This document shows positions 46,466 to 55,737 of a DNA stretch of 64,000 nucleotides, piece by piece. Every line of letters begins with the position of its first letter. The stretch's first letter is position 1. The translations under genes and the position numbers were made by a program. The notes beneath the pieces are model-generated. The model did not search any database. It was not told the origin of the DNA and saw only the letters and a list, made by a program, of their open reading frames with translations. This DNA comes from Rhizobium sp. SL42 (GTDB lineage Bacteria; Pseudomonadota; Alphaproteobacteria; Rhizobiales; Rhizobiaceae): positions 1,688,001-1,752,000 of the forward strand of contig NZ_CP063397.1 in the NCBI RefSeq assembly GCF_021729845.1, in the 5' to 3' direction.

Positions 46466-47620
46466 TCAAGTGGCCGGCAACAAGTCTCGATAGAGCGCGA
46501 TCAGGCTTTCGCTCTCCGCATCCCAGTTGTAACGCTCTTCCACAGCCATGCGGCCACGTCGGCCCATTTCGGCCGCTTCAGCGGGATGGTCAACGATCCA
46601 TTGCATCGCGCCAGCAATTGCCTGTGGATCTCTAGGATCAACGAGCAGGCCGCAGCCCGCACCATCAACGATTTCGCGCCAGAGCGGAAAATCGGAAGCA
46701 ATCACAGGCAGACTTGCGGACATGTATTCAAACAGTTTATTGGGCTGTGCACGTATATGGTTGGGTTCAGGATAGTAGAGGACGAGGCCCGCTCTGCATT
46801 GCGCCAGCACCTTTGATACTGTTGTTCTGTCAGCCCAGCCATAAAGATCGACACGTTTCCAGCCCTCGATCCGCTCTAGCTCCTGGCCCAAGCTAGCTGA
46901 AAACGTGCCAGCCATCTGTAGTCGGATTGTCTCGTCGCGAACGAGTTCAATTGCCTTTACCATCTCAACAGCTGCGCGAATGCGGGTGACTCCGCCGACA
47001 TATGCGAAGTGATGTGGCAGTTGAGTGCCCTGGGTTACCTCGTCGATCTGGAGTTCGTCGAGGAGCGGGAAGTTCTGCACGAGCTTCGGGTTCAAGTTGG
47101 AAAAATTCTGGCCTATTGCAGGGGTTGCAGCCACAACCTTGGTGCACAGTCTTGCAAAAAATCCTTCAACTATCGCAACGGTGGCCGCAAGCGGCTTTCG
47201 CAGGGCAGGCTTGATATAGGGTTTGCTCAAGGTGGCGGCCGGCAGATCTTCATGAGCGTCGTAAATAACCTGTATTCCGGAAAGCCTTAAAAGCGCAGCC
47301 CAAGGCAAAAGTTCAGGGTCGTGGAAATGCGCAATCTTCGGACGCGCGGCGCGGATGGCCGAGTACATTTTCCATGCTCCGAATGTCATGCGCCGAAGCC
47401 TGCCTTGCGCTACGGAGCCTGTATCGTGGACACAAAATCCGTTACCAGCATCCACCTCGTCACCTTTGCCGTCCTGCACGAATAGTGCAATCTCATTGGG
47501 CCATTCACGCGCGAGCGTGGTTACTTCCTTGATGCGAATACGGGTGTCACTGCGTGGATGCACGGTAGTGAAGTGAATGATCACCGGACTGGTATCGTCA
47601 ACTGTGCGGGTCGTGGGCAA
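46466..47620 (-). CDS. Family 4 glycosyltransferase
   Basis: The 384-residue protein has a GT4 fold: IHFTTVHPRSDTRIRIKEVTTLAREW near the N terminus, FHDPELLPWAALLRLSGIQVIYDAHEDLP, and the donor-site run LVLYYPEPNHIRAQPNKLFEYMSASLPVIASDFPLWREIVDGAGCGLLVDPRDP, with the conserved Glu in LFEY. Donor and acceptor are unknown. Start is TTG at 47620, supported by GGAG 7 nt upstream. 16 nt separate it from the wbpI-like gene. Confidence 0.85.
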   Translation of the reverse strand: MPTTRTVDDTSPVIIHFTTVHPRSDTRIRIKEVTTLAREWPNEIALFVQDGKGDEVDAGNGFCVHDTGSVAQGRLRRMTFGAWKMYSAIRAARPKIAHFHDPELLPWAALLRLSGIQVIYDAHEDLPAATLSKPYIKPALRKPLAATVAIVEGFFARLCTKVVAATPAIGQNFSNLNPKLVQNFPLLDELQIDEVTQGTQLPHHFAYVGGVTRIRAAVEMVKAIELVRDETIRLQMAGTFSASLGQELERIEGWKRVDLYGWADRTTVSKVLAQCRAGLVLYYPEPNHIRAQPNKLFEYMSASLPVIASDFPLWREIVDGAGCGLLVDPRDPQAIAGAMQWIVDHPAEAAEMGRRGRMAVEERYNWDAESESLIALYRDLLPAT

Positions 47621-47795
47621 GATGTGTCTCCAGTTCAGGCTGCGGACAAATGTCCGCGGTAGATAACGATGAATTCCTCGCTTTTTTTCAATGTAAAACG
47701 TCCTTCATCGATCTGATATTCACCCTCGCCAATTGCCCGCTTCACCGTGCTCATGGGTGAAGGCGGGTGTGGAACAGAGCCATGTGGCGGTGAAT

Positions 47796-49079
47796 TTATC
47801 TCGTTACGGGCTGAGACCTCGGGTCGGGAGACGATTTCAGGTCGAGCTGTGAAAGGCCTGTCCCTCCGATCAGAAATGCAGATGTGATCATTGCCATGAG
47901 CCACCCGCCTGACAAAAGTGTGGTATGCAGCGCAGTCGATGCCATCATTAGGATGAATATAAGATTGATGGAGAGAAATGCCGGTCGGCTGACTTTGCTC
48001 ATCAATAGCGTCGCGACGCTGATTACCATGGCAGCGAGCGCGCCGGCCAGAAACAGGCCGGGAAGTCCAAAATTGGCATATTCTTCCATGAAATGTGCAG
48101 CGTTTTTACTGCCGCGTATGCCTTGAGCGACTCGATCTGGGTACTGGATAGCATAGACAAGGCGTGCGTTCTGCTCGAATTTGCAGCCGACTATGGGGGC
48201 CAGAAACCGATAGCCGCAGCCCTGTTCGAATGGAACTTTCGCCGGAAAGATTTCGAACCATTCTGCTACTACCTGACCGGGTACAAGGAACGCGCGTCTG
48301 ACAAGCGCCCTTGCCAGCCGTTCCGCGGCGGGAGCCTTTTCCACGCCCTCAATATCGTCAGGCAACGGTTCGACGATCATTTGGCAAGCAGGATCCGACG
48401 TATTGGTGGAAAATTTGCAAGCCGCGTTGGCAGCGGGATTCGTTACGACCATTACGGCGTAGATAATGGCACCAGCTGTGACCAGAAACAGACCTGCCTG
48501 GAGAAATCGTTTGGTTAGTGCGCAATATAGAATAACCGGAAAGGTTGCGAAAATAACATGACCTTTCGTGATGGTCAGGAGCCCCACGGCTGCCGCGGAG
48601 AGGAAGACGAAAAAGGCTGTCATGAATTTGTTCTGATGCAGAAAGTAGACAATGATGGCCGGCGCAATCGATCGAGTGACAAGTGCCGGAATGTAGGATT
48701 CGGGGAAACCGGATTTTGATATGTCTGTTCGTATTCTGGTGACGGCGTAGTATTCATTCGCCCGAATTGCGTCGATCAGAGGAACGTTGCCGAGTAGTAT
48801 TACGTATGTCGCTAGCAGAACGACGGGAGTTAAAACCAAGACCCAGGCATATTTTTCAATATTCAGACCTGTGAATATAGAGTAATTCGTGGGTGCTAAG
48901 CGATGAACGATCACAAGCAGGATGACGATGGTGACGCAGAAGCCCAAAAAATGCGTCAGGAAATGCTCAGGCCGCACGTATTCGCCGACTGAAAGCGCGA
49001 CTATCCAGACTAAAGACATTAGCATCAGATAGGATGCCGAAAGAATAATCAATCGTGGTCTAAGCTCTGCCTTCATCAT
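47796..49079 (-). CDS. Wzy-like O-antigen/polysaccharide polymerase
   Basis: The 427-residue protein has about ten hydrophobic segments and the long periplasmic loop typical of Wzy polymerases (between about residues 225 and 350: KFSTNTSDPACQMIVEPLPDDIEGVEKAPAAERLARALVRRAFLVPG... with FEQGCGYRFLAPIVGCKF). Sequence is poorly conserved across the family, so the call rests on topology and location with Wzx and glycosyltransferases. ATG 49079 has AAGG upstream; an earlier TTG is possible. A 175-nt gap downstream contains a 39-residue frame of doubtful value. Confidence 0.7.
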   Translation of the reverse strand: MMKAELRPRLIILSASYLMLMSLVWIVALSVGEYVRPEHFLTHFLGFCVTIVILLVIVHRLAPTNYSIFTGLNIEKYAWVLVLTPVVLLATYVILLGNVPLIDAIRANEYYAVTRIRTDISKSGFPESYIPALVTRSIAPAIIVYFLHQNKFMTAFFVFLSAAAVGLLTITKGHVIFATFPVILYCALTKRFLQAGLFLVTAGAIIYAVMVVTNPAANAACKFSTNTSDPACQMIVEPLPDDIEGVEKAPAAERLARALVRRAFLVPGQVVAEWFEIFPAKVPFEQGCGYRFLAPIVGCKFEQNARLVYAIQYPDRVAQGIRGSKNAAHFMEEYANFGLPGLFLAGALAAMVISVATLLMSKVSRPAFLSINLIFILMMASTALHTTLLSGGWLMAMITSAFLIGGTGLSQLDLKSSPDPRSQPVTR

Positions 49080-49189
49080 TTCGATAGCCTTGTAGGTGCG
49101 CAATTGAATTGAGGAAAGTCAACGCATTGACGTGCGGATAGATCCAAAGAAGGATCCTTATGTAGCTTCGGTGCGATTTTCTGCGCCGC

Positions 49190-50299
49190 TCAGAAAGCCT
49201 TGTCCATTGCGCTTATGATATGCGCCTGATCATCGCTGGTGAGATAAGGGTGCATCGGCAAGCTGAAGACCCGATCCGACAGATATTCGGTATTGGTCAG
49301 GCTTCCGGAGATCCGACAGAGATCTTTGTATGCAGGCTGCCGGTGCAGCGGTGTTGGATAATGAATGGCGGTCGGTATGCCGCTGGCGCTCAGGGCGTCT
49401 AGGAGCTTTTCCCGTTGCTCGCTGATCACCGTGAATTGTGCCCAGACCGACGTACGTTCCGCACGGACGGTTACCGGACGGACTAGGTTATTGCTGGCGA
49501 TCAATTCTATATAGCGCTGTCCGATTGCAATGCGGCGTTCCACCTCCCACTCGAAACGCTCCAGCTTTGCCAGAACTACGGCGCACTGGATCGTATCCAT
49601 GCGCCCGCCGACTCCGATCCGCGTATGGTAGTAGCGACGTTCTTGACCGTGAACACGGATCTGTCGCATGATCTTGGCCAGATCTTCACGATTTGTGAAG
49701 ATCGCGCCACCATCGCCGTAACATCCAAGCGGCTTGCTCGGGAAGAAGCTTGTGCAGCCGATATGGGAAACATTGCAGGATTTCTGTCCGCGGTAGTTGG
49801 CGCCGAAGCTTTGTGCTGCGTCCTCGATCACCGTGATATTGTCGTGTCGCGCGGCAATTGCGTTGATCGCGTCCATGTCCGCGGTCTGTCCATAGAGCGA
49901 TACCGGAATAATCGCTCGGGTACGTTCGGTGATCGCCGCGTCGATCAGCGCGGCGTCGATATTGCCGGTATCGCTTTCCACATCGACAAAGACCGGGACG
50001 GCGCCTAGAAGGGCGATGACTTCTGCAGTGGCAATGAATGTGAATGCCGTTGTAATCACTTCGTCACCCGGCTTGATGCCGAGTGCCATCAGCGAAATCA
50101 GAAGGGCCTCCGTACCGGAGGCAACGGTGATGCAATGCGCTGATCCCGTATAAGATTCAAGCTTCTCTTCAAGCTCTCGAACTTCGGGACCCATGATGTA
50201 TTGGCCGTGGTCGAGTACTGTTTGAATGCGCGCATCGATCGACGGCTTGAGTTCCGTATATTGGCTCTTCAGGTCAATGAACTGGAATTGTCTGGTCAT
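49190..50299 (-). CDS. wbpE: UDP-3-keto-GlcNAcA aminotransferase WbpE-like
   Basis: The 369-residue PLP enzyme has the DegT fold with [44 protein letters not shown] middle region, the cofactor Asp in [15 protein letters not shown], and the PLP Lys in [19 protein letters not shown] (K189). WbpE transfers an amino group to C3 of UDP-3-keto-GlcNAcA. The ATG at 50299 gives a 4-nt overlap with wbpD; a GTG at 50311 is the alternative. It lies in the order wbpA-B-D-E. Confidence 0.9.
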   Translation of the reverse strand: MTRQFQFIDLKSQYTELKPSIDARIQTVLDHGQYIMGPEVRELEEKLESYTGSAHCITVASGTEALLISLMALGIKPGDEVITTAFTFIATAEVIALLGAVPVFVDVESDTGNIDAALIDAAITERTRAIIPVSLYGQTADMDAINAIAARHDNITVIEDAAQSFGANYRGQKSCNVSHIGCTSFFPSKPLGCYGDGGAIFTNREDLAKIMRQIRVHGQERRYYHTRIGVGGRMDTIQCAVVLAKLERFEWEVERRIAIGQRYIELIASNNLVRPVTVRAERTSVWAQFTVISEQREKLLDALSASGIPTAIHYPTPLHRQPAYKDLCRISGSLTNTEYLSDRVFSLPMHPYLTSDDQAHIISAMDKAF

Positions 50300-50856
50300 A
50301 AAGGTTTGCACTCTTCTGCCGAAATTTCATATCGATTGCCGCATTCGCAGCGCACGCTGCCGGTGCCTTTTAGCTGGGTTCCGCATCGGCACATCCAGCC
50401 TTTGCGGCGCGCCGGCACACCGAGCATAAGGGCGTGGGGAGGGACATGCGTGTTCACGACGGCCCCGGCGCCGATAAAGGCATTCTCCCCGATTGAGTTG
50501 CCGCACACGATGGTGCAATTGGCGCCGAGCGACACCCCGCGACCCACCACCGTTTCCCGATATTCGGATTTGCGTGCAATTGCCGAGCGCGGATTGTAGA
50601 CGTTGGTGAACACCACGCTCGGGCCACAGAAGACATCGTCGCCGAGACGAACGGCATCGTAAACCGATACATTGTTCTGGACCTTCACATTGTTGCCGAT
50701 GATCACATCATTGCCGACAAAGACATTCTGGCCGAAGGAGCACCCTGTGCCGATCTTTGCACCAGCGCATATATGGGTCCAGTGCCAGACCCGGCTGCCG
50801 TCACCGATCTCAGCGCCTTCATCGACGATCGCTGTTGGATGAATGGTAACCGCCAT
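50296..50856 (-). CDS. wbpD: UDP-3-amino-sugar N-acetyltransferase WbpD-like
   Basis: The 186-residue protein is a left-handed beta-helix acetyltransferase: [62 protein letters not shown] has hexapeptide repeats. The C-terminal part contains four cysteines in CxC-type positions ([18 protein letters not shown]), giving a small zinc-like finger that is present in WbpD relatives. It would acetylate the C3 amino group from WbpE. It starts 1 nt downstream of wbpB. Confidence 0.9.
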   Translation of the reverse strand: MAVTIHPTAIVDEGAEIGDGSRVWHWTHICAGAKIGTGCSFGQNVFVGNDVIIGNNVKVQNNVSVYDAVRLGDDVFCGPSVVFTNVYNPRSAIARKSEYRETVVGRGVSLGANCTIVCGNSIGENAFIGAGAVVNTHVPPHALMLGVPARRKGWMCRCGTQLKGTGSVRCECGNRYEISAEECKPL

Positions 50857-50857
50857 A

Positions 50858-51919
50858 TCAGTAGTCCAACGGCAGGGCTATGCGTTTGCCATCGCGGGCC
50901 GAGAGATAGGCGGCAATCAGAACTTCCAGTGACTTCAATCCCTCTCTGCCATCGGTTTCCGGTTCGGCTTCACCGCGCATCACATTGATGACATTGTCGT
51001 AGTAGAGGGGATGACCAAATCCATAGACGGAAGTGGTCGCATAGGACGCGCCCGCGACCTCGGCATCATCGGGATGCGCGTCTTCAAACTCCCAGTGGGA
51101 GATCTCGTTCACAGCAACGCCGCCCACGCGGACCGTGCCTTTTTCTCCGATGATGGTAATACTGCCTTCAAGATTCTTCGGATAGGTCAGCATTGTGACG
51201 TTCATGGAGCCCAGCGCACCGGAACGCCAGCGTACACCTAGTACCGCCGTGTCCTCGGTTTCGATATTGCGGGCAAGCGTGGCCGTATAGGCCTGAAGGC
51301 TCTCGATCGGTCCAATCAACCAGTCGAGCAAATCCACATAGTGGCTGGCCTGGTTCATCAGCGCGCCGCCATCGAACTCCCAGGTCCCCCGCCAGGACGC
51401 GCTGTCATAGTACTCTTGTGGTCGCGTCCAGAAGACGTTCAGGTTGACCATGTAGATACGGCCAAAACGCTTTTGCTCGACCGCGCGCTTGAGAAGTTGC
51501 AAAGTGGCATTGCGACGGTTTTGCTTGACGACAAACAGCCGAACATTGGCCTCGTCGCAGGCCTTGACCATCCGAAGTCCGTCTTGCCAACGTGTTGCCA
51601 TCGGCTTTTCGGTCATCACGTGACGTCCGCTGGCCGCGATTTCGGTGGTTTGCTCCGCGTGCAGGCCGCTCGGCGTAGTCAACACGACAATATCGGCCTC
51701 GGTTGAGGCAAGCAGATCAGACAGTCTCGAATGACCTCTGGCGCCCGTCAGTTCGGTAGCTTTAGCCAAGGCGACCGGATCGATATCGCAGACATCGACT
51801 ATCTCCGCACGATTGCCGTGCTGTTTCATGGCACTGAAATGGTTTTGCGCGATACGGCCACAGCCAACCAATGCAAACTTGATTTTGCGATCCGTGACGG
51901 GGGAGGCGAAACTGCGCAT
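50858..51919 (-). CDS. wbpB: UDP-GlcNAcA 3-dehydrogenase WbpB-like
   Basis: The 353-residue Gfo/Idh/MocA oxidoreductase has the Rossmann motif [20 protein letters not shown], the catalytic-site [23 protein letters not shown], and the substrate domain with [39 protein letters not shown]. It oxidises C3 of UDP-GlcNAcA ahead of transamination. 2 nt separate it from wbpA. Confidence 0.9.
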   Translation of the reverse strand: MRSFASPVTDRKIKFALVGCGRIAQNHFSAMKQHGNRAEIVDVCDIDPVALAKATELTGARGHSRLSDLLASTEADIVVLTTPSGLHAEQTTEIAASGRHVMTEKPMATRWQDGLRMVKACDEANVRLFVVKQNRRNATLQLLKRAVEQKRFGRIYMVNLNVFWTRPQEYYDSASWRGTWEFDGGALMNQASHYVDLLDWLIGPIESLQAYTATLARNIETEDTAVLGVRWRSGALGSMNVTMLTYPKNLEGSITIIGEKGTVRVGGVAVNEISHWEFEDAHPDDAEVAGASYATTSVYGFGHPLYYDNVINVMRGEAEPETDGREGLKSLEVLIAAYLSARDGKRIALPLDY

Positions 51920-51921
51920 GA

Positions 51922-53226
51922 TCAGGCCTTCACAATATGACTGGAGGGCTCGAGATAACGGCCACGGGAATCAACGATCAATTGCGAATGCTTGCTGATC
52001 ATCTCGTAGTCGAAACGATCATGATCCGTTGCCAACAGGACGCAATCATAACTTGCAAGCGCCTCTGCTGTCAGCGAGACGCTTTTCAGATCGAAACTGT
52101 GGTCGCGCATCTTGGGGAACGCCGGGATGTGCGGGTCGCTATAGGCAATTTCCGCCCCTAGATCGCGTAGGCGCTCCATGAGGGCGACAGACGGTGACTC
52201 GCGCATGTCGTCGACATTCTTCTTGTATGCGATGCCAAGGACAAGGATTCGGCTTCCTGCAATCGATTTGCGAACGGCATTCAGTGCCGAAGTAATTTTC
52301 GATACGACATAGTCCGGCATGGAGGAGTTGATTTCGCCTGCGAGTTCGATGAAGCGCGTGTGGACGCCGTACTCGCGTGCCTTCCAGGTCAAGTAGAACG
52401 GATCGATAGGTATGCAGTGTCCGCCAAGACCGGGACCAGGATAATAGGCGACGAATCCAAAAGGTTTCGTGGCCGCAGCCCGGATAACTTCGTGGATGTC
52501 GATACCCATCTTGTCAGCCACGATTTTCATCTCGTTGACCAGACCGATATTCACAGCCCTGTGAATGTTTTCCAGCAGCTTGGTCAGTTCCGCGGCGCGC
52601 GTCGAGCTAACAGGCACCACCTGATCGATCACTTGCCCATAGAGCGCCATGCCCGCCTCGAGACAGTCGGGTGTGCAGCCTCCGCAAACCTTGGGAATGG
52701 TATTCGTTGTAAAATTTGCATTGCCCGGATCTTCCCGTTCTGGGGAAAAGACAAGGAAGATGTCTTCACCAATCGCGTGGCCGAAACGTTCGATCCGCGG
52801 TCGCAATTCCTCATCGGTGGTGCCGGGATAGGTCGTGCTCTCAAGTGATACAATCTGGCCCTTGCGCATGTGCGGAGCCAACGCTTCCACAGTATTCATC
52901 ACGAAACTCAGATCGGGTTCGCGATATTTGTTCAGTGGCGTCGGAACGCATAGAATGAGCGCATCGACCTCGGAGGCGCGAGAAAAATCAGTCGTTGCGT
53001 CGAAGCCATGTTCAATGGCCCGGGCCACGGCATTGTCGGGAATATGCTCGATGTAGCTCTTGCCGGCGAGCAATTTGTCGACCTTTTCGCGATCGATATC
53101 GAAGCCCACGACCTTGTAACCGACCTCGCAGTAACGCAAGAGCAGCGGGAGCCCCACATAACCCAGCCCTACGATCCCTATAACCGCCTGCTTGGTCTTG
53201 AGGCTTTCAATCAAACGCGCTTTCAC
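51922..53226 (-). CDS. wbpA: UDP-GlcNAc 6-dehydrogenase WbpA-like
   Basis: The 434-residue enzyme has the nucleotide sugar dehydrogenase pattern: [50 protein letters not shown], the catalytic Cys in [19 protein letters not shown] and [25 protein letters not shown]. It makes UDP-GlcNAcA in the first step of the pathway. GTG 53226 is the preferred start because GGAAGGA is 6 nt upstream; TTG 53241 is possible. It is the first gene of the minus-strand set. Confidence 0.9.
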   Translation of the reverse strand: MKARLIESLKTKQAVIGIVGLGYVGLPLLLRYCEVGYKVVGFDIDREKVDKLLAGKSYIEHIPDNAVARAIEHGFDATTDFSRASEVDALILCVPTPLNKYREPDLSFVMNTVEALAPHMRKGQIVSLESTTYPGTTDEELRPRIERFGHAIGEDIFLVFSPEREDPGNANFTTNTIPKVCGGCTPDCLEAGMALYGQVIDQVVPVSSTRAAELTKLLENIHRAVNIGLVNEMKIVADKMGIDIHEVIRAAATKPFGFVAYYPGPGLGGHCIPIDPFYLTWKAREYGVHTRFIELAGEINSSMPDYVVSKITSALNAVRKSIAGSRILVLGIAYKKNVDDMRESPSVALMERLRDLGAEIAYSDPHIPAFPKMRDHSFDLKSVSLTAEALASYDCVLLATDHDRFDYEMISKHSQLIVDSRGRYLEPSSHIVKA

Positions 53227-54497
53227 AGAGTTTCCTTCCAAGCCAACTTTTGCGGATCAAGCCGCGTTTGGCCTTTCCACCGAACATCATTTGTCGGCTG
53301 CTATATCAAGAACAAATGCAAAGGAAAATCCACAATCACCGATTGGCCCACGCCAAAGCACCCAGAATTTAAGACAAACAGCATTTTCCACATCTATATT
53401 CGAAGAATGGCGCGTTTAAGGCCCGTGCCCTGTCCGGCGCATCGTGGAAACGCCAGATAGCCGGTACATATCCCCTTGCTATTTTCGGGGAGGCCTGGCG
53501 TTTTCGGCTCTTGCCGGTGCCCGAAGTGGTGACTTTCAACCAAAGATTGCGATTCTCTGGCGACGCCATATGACTTCGTCCTATAGTTTGTCGACCAATC
53601 TCTCCTTGATGGAAGACCTGGCACTTTGCGAAGAGGCGTTCGTGAAAATCGCGCTTTGATGAGGCGCACTCAAGTTCTGTTGCCGATAGGCCAATTTCCA
53701 GGTTTCTAATGATCCTGTCCAACTTGCGGGCAATCTGTCCACACAGACTACTTTTGTGGCGGCTTCAGCAGCAAGCTGCGAATCCAAGTGTGAATACCCC
53801 CTTCCGCTCAAGGGGGCGCATAAATTCGGGCACAGGAAGTGCTGCTGTTGCAACGTTTAGAAGTTGGGGCTTCGGGTCATCGAAAAGCTTTCGGCACAGG
53901 CGGCGGGAACAGTCTGCCGGAACACCTCTAGCCGAGATTTCCTTTACATTGCAGTAGGTTGATAGAAAACAAGACGTTGGGGGAAGTTGGATTATGCTCC
54001 TGGCGTCCCAGCCACGGACAAATGGTTATGTCGGCTCCAGCGCCAAGACGATGCAAATCGCCGACACGTTGCAAGTCTCGGCGTGAACGGGGCCTCGATC
54101 GCGCCATCCCAGTTCGGTGACACCAGACGCCAAGATCGCCGCTGTATCTCGTGGAAGGAATGCGGCTGCAGCGACAATCCTGAATGCGGCAATCCAGGGA
54201 GGGATGGGCGGCGAATAGGGCCTGTCTCACTTTTGGACCGTTGAGGTACCGTAAACAACATCCATTCTAGGTAATTGAAAATTAATCATAAACCGATTGT
54301 CCGTAAGGCAATCGTTAACCCTGTTTCGCCTATAAAAAAGGCGCTTCCATAAGGTCATGCGTTGCGAAGTTTTCGGTTTTTGTTCTGCGTTGGGGAGGGC
54401 GTCATCCACGGTGCCCTCCCGCCGCCGTTTGTCGGGTGCCGATCACCGGTGGTCAGCCGTAGTGTGCGGCAAATACCGATTTTTCCGCCCCTGTCTG
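53227..54497. other. About 1.27 kb gene-poor stretch holding the island edge repeat
   Basis: No frame here resembles a recognised protein. The translations (for example a 117-residue minus-strand frame 53369-53722 and a 90-residue one 53581-53853) look degraded or random. The 17-bp tRNA-Gln-like repeat sits at 53998-54014. The AT-rich part 54245-54350 may hold a promoter. The stretch may be a decayed insertion or integration scar. Confidence 0.5.
53998..54014 (+). repeat. Imperfect copy of the tRNA-Gln 3' end (attachment-site-like)
   Basis: TCCTGGCGTCCCAGCCA matches the tRNA-Gln 3' segment TCCTGGCGCCCCAGCCA (27504-27520) at 16 of 17 positions. The T/C difference is in the acceptor stem. It lies on the same strand as the tRNA, as expected for an attachment-site pair. 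Confidence 0.55.
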
Positions 54498-54532
54498 AAA
54501 AAAAAACACCCCCGGCGCGCAAGCGGCCGGAG
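54498..54532 (-). terminator. Rho-independent terminator of the lipoprotein gene
   Basis: Read on the minus strand, a 7-bp stem CTCCGGC/GCCGGGG (54532-54526 and 54516-54510) with a 9-nt loop is followed by GTG and a run of nine T residues (54506-54498). It lies about 30 nt beyond the lipoprotein stop codon. Confidence 0.85.
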
Positions 54533-54562
54533 GCGGATTTTTGCGTGCCTTCACACAGGCCG

Positions 54563-54976
54563 TCAGGCGCCGCCGAGGAATTCCTCGCAATAGCTCTGGC
54601 CGCCGTTGACGCCGGGGCGATCCACGACGGTCCGCACGCTGCGGATGATATAGTCCGGCGACACCGTCAGTTGCACTTCGCAGCGCAGGTATTCGGTGCG
54701 CGCCTTGCTGATGATCTTGCCCTTCTTGCCATCGACCTGCTCATAGACGGCCGGCACCACACGGGTCTTGTGGCCGCCGCGCCAGGTGTAGATCGTCGAG
54801 CTGCCGGCCGCGGTGTCACCCACCGGCGGGCCGAACTTGGCAAAAAAGACGCCCGCCTGCTGGCCGTTCCAGCGGGCCTCGACATCATTCTTGGCCACAC
54901 CCGTCGTCGTGCAGCCCGCCAAAGCGACAGCCAGGCCGAGTGTCGCGCCTGCCTTGATCATACCGCGGAAGTTCAT
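54563..54976 (-). CDS. Small lipoprotein of unknown function
   Basis: The 137-residue product has a lipobox (LAVALAGCTTT, modified Cys near residue 21) and a mature part of about 115 residues: NDVEARWNGQQAGVFFAKFGPPVGDTAAGSSTIYTWRGGHKTRVVPAVYEQVDGKKGKIISKARTEYLRCEVQLTVSPDYIIRSVRTVVDRPGVNGGQSYCEEFLGG. Two further Cys are in CEVQ and YCEE. The family is not recognised. ATG 54976 follows AGGACA; it has its own terminator. Confidence 0.75.
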   Translation of the reverse strand: MNFRGMIKAGATLGLAVALAGCTTTGVAKNDVEARWNGQQAGVFFAKFGPPVGDTAAGSSTIYTWRGGHKTRVVPAVYEQVDGKKGKIISKARTEYLRCEVQLTVSPDYIIRSVRTVVDRPGVNGGQSYCEEFLGGA

Positions 54977-55399
54977 TGTCCTGTCCCTCAAGCCCATCTA
55001 TCCCGAAAGCGCCCGGCATCCAGCCCCTGCTGGCTCCTCAAAAGGCACCAAGTCCCGCTCAAGGCTTTATCCTCAAATCGAGGCTTGGGAAATCGGTCTT
55101 TGCGCGCTGAACATGCTATTTTTGCCGCGCTGATGCGAGCCTGCAACGACGGCTGGGACAAACAGCCGCGCCAGGCAGGCAATTGCCCTGAAACGGCGTC
55201 AGGTCGTCGCTGCGAACGCTCCTTTTTCGCTCTCTCCGTGCATTGCCGGACACTGGCATCGAAACCGAACATCCGGAAAATCCATGCCTTTCAGAAGTTT
55301 GGCCCTGCCTCGCCGCGATATCTCCATCTTTCTTTCGGGTTTTTTGTTTTGCCGGCTTGTGCAACAAAATTCGCTGGTCTATAGAGGCGCCGCTGGTCA

Positions 55400-55476
55400 C
55401 GGAGTGTAGCGCAGTCTGGTAGCGCACCACGTTCGGGACGTGGGGGTCGCAAGTTCGAATCTTGCCACTCCGACCA
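55400..55476 (+). tRNA. tRNA-Pro (anticodon CGG)
   Basis: The 77-nt gene pairs CGGAGTG with CACTCCG in the acceptor arm, has an anticodon stem CCACG/CGTGG around TTCGGGA (anticodon CGG), a T arm CAAG-TTCGAAT-CTTG, and encoded CCA. No island-edge repeat was found near it. Confidence 0.95.
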
Positions 55477-55737
55477 GTCGTAACCCTCGGCCATTGCGAC
55501 CGAAAGACAGGGTTCAGATCTTTCCCGAATTTTTCCATGCGAAGATAAACTGATGGCCGTATTGTCGTCTGCTGTTGCGCCCGCTTGAATAGGCCTCTGC
55601 GAAAGCGGACCACGTCAATCCCAGCTGATGATGTTCGGAAACCCAGTCCAGCAGAATTGCAACGGCATTTGATACATGTTGTCGGCCTCTCCCGCGACGA
55701 GATTGGCCGCGACCTGTGAGGATCGCGGCCATGTCGG

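Larger units (their letters stand above)
27504..54014. mobile_element. Putative tRNA-Gln-associated surface-polysaccharide island
   Basis: The left edge is the tRNA-Gln 3' end. The right edge is the imperfect copy TCCTGGCGTCCCAGCCA (53998-54014), which differs from the tRNA's own end by one base. Between them lie about 26 kb of glycan genes with less GC-biased codons than the housekeeping genes on both sides. No integrase, transposase or resolvase was recognised, so an immobile relic or a chance repeat remains possible. Confidence 0.45.

Noticed and set aside
47635..47754. 39-residue minus-strand frame between the polymerase and GT4 genes
   Set aside because: There is no ribosome-binding site before the ATG, the sequence matches nothing I know, and it lies in the gap. 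It could be real, but I cannot support it.
53369..53853. Minus-strand frames of 117 and 90 residues as integrase remnants
   Set aside because: I looked for the R-H-R-Y pattern of tyrosine recombinases or a serine-recombinase motif and saw none.
54362..55384. Plus-strand frame of 340 residues over the lipoprotein gene
   Set aside because: The minus-strand gene has a lipobox, a ribosome-binding site and a terminator. The plus frame is unlike any family and crosses that terminator.
55291..55494. Minus-strand frame containing EWQDSNLRPPRPERGALPDCA
   Set aside because: It reads through the tRNA-Pro gene antisense and is an artefact.
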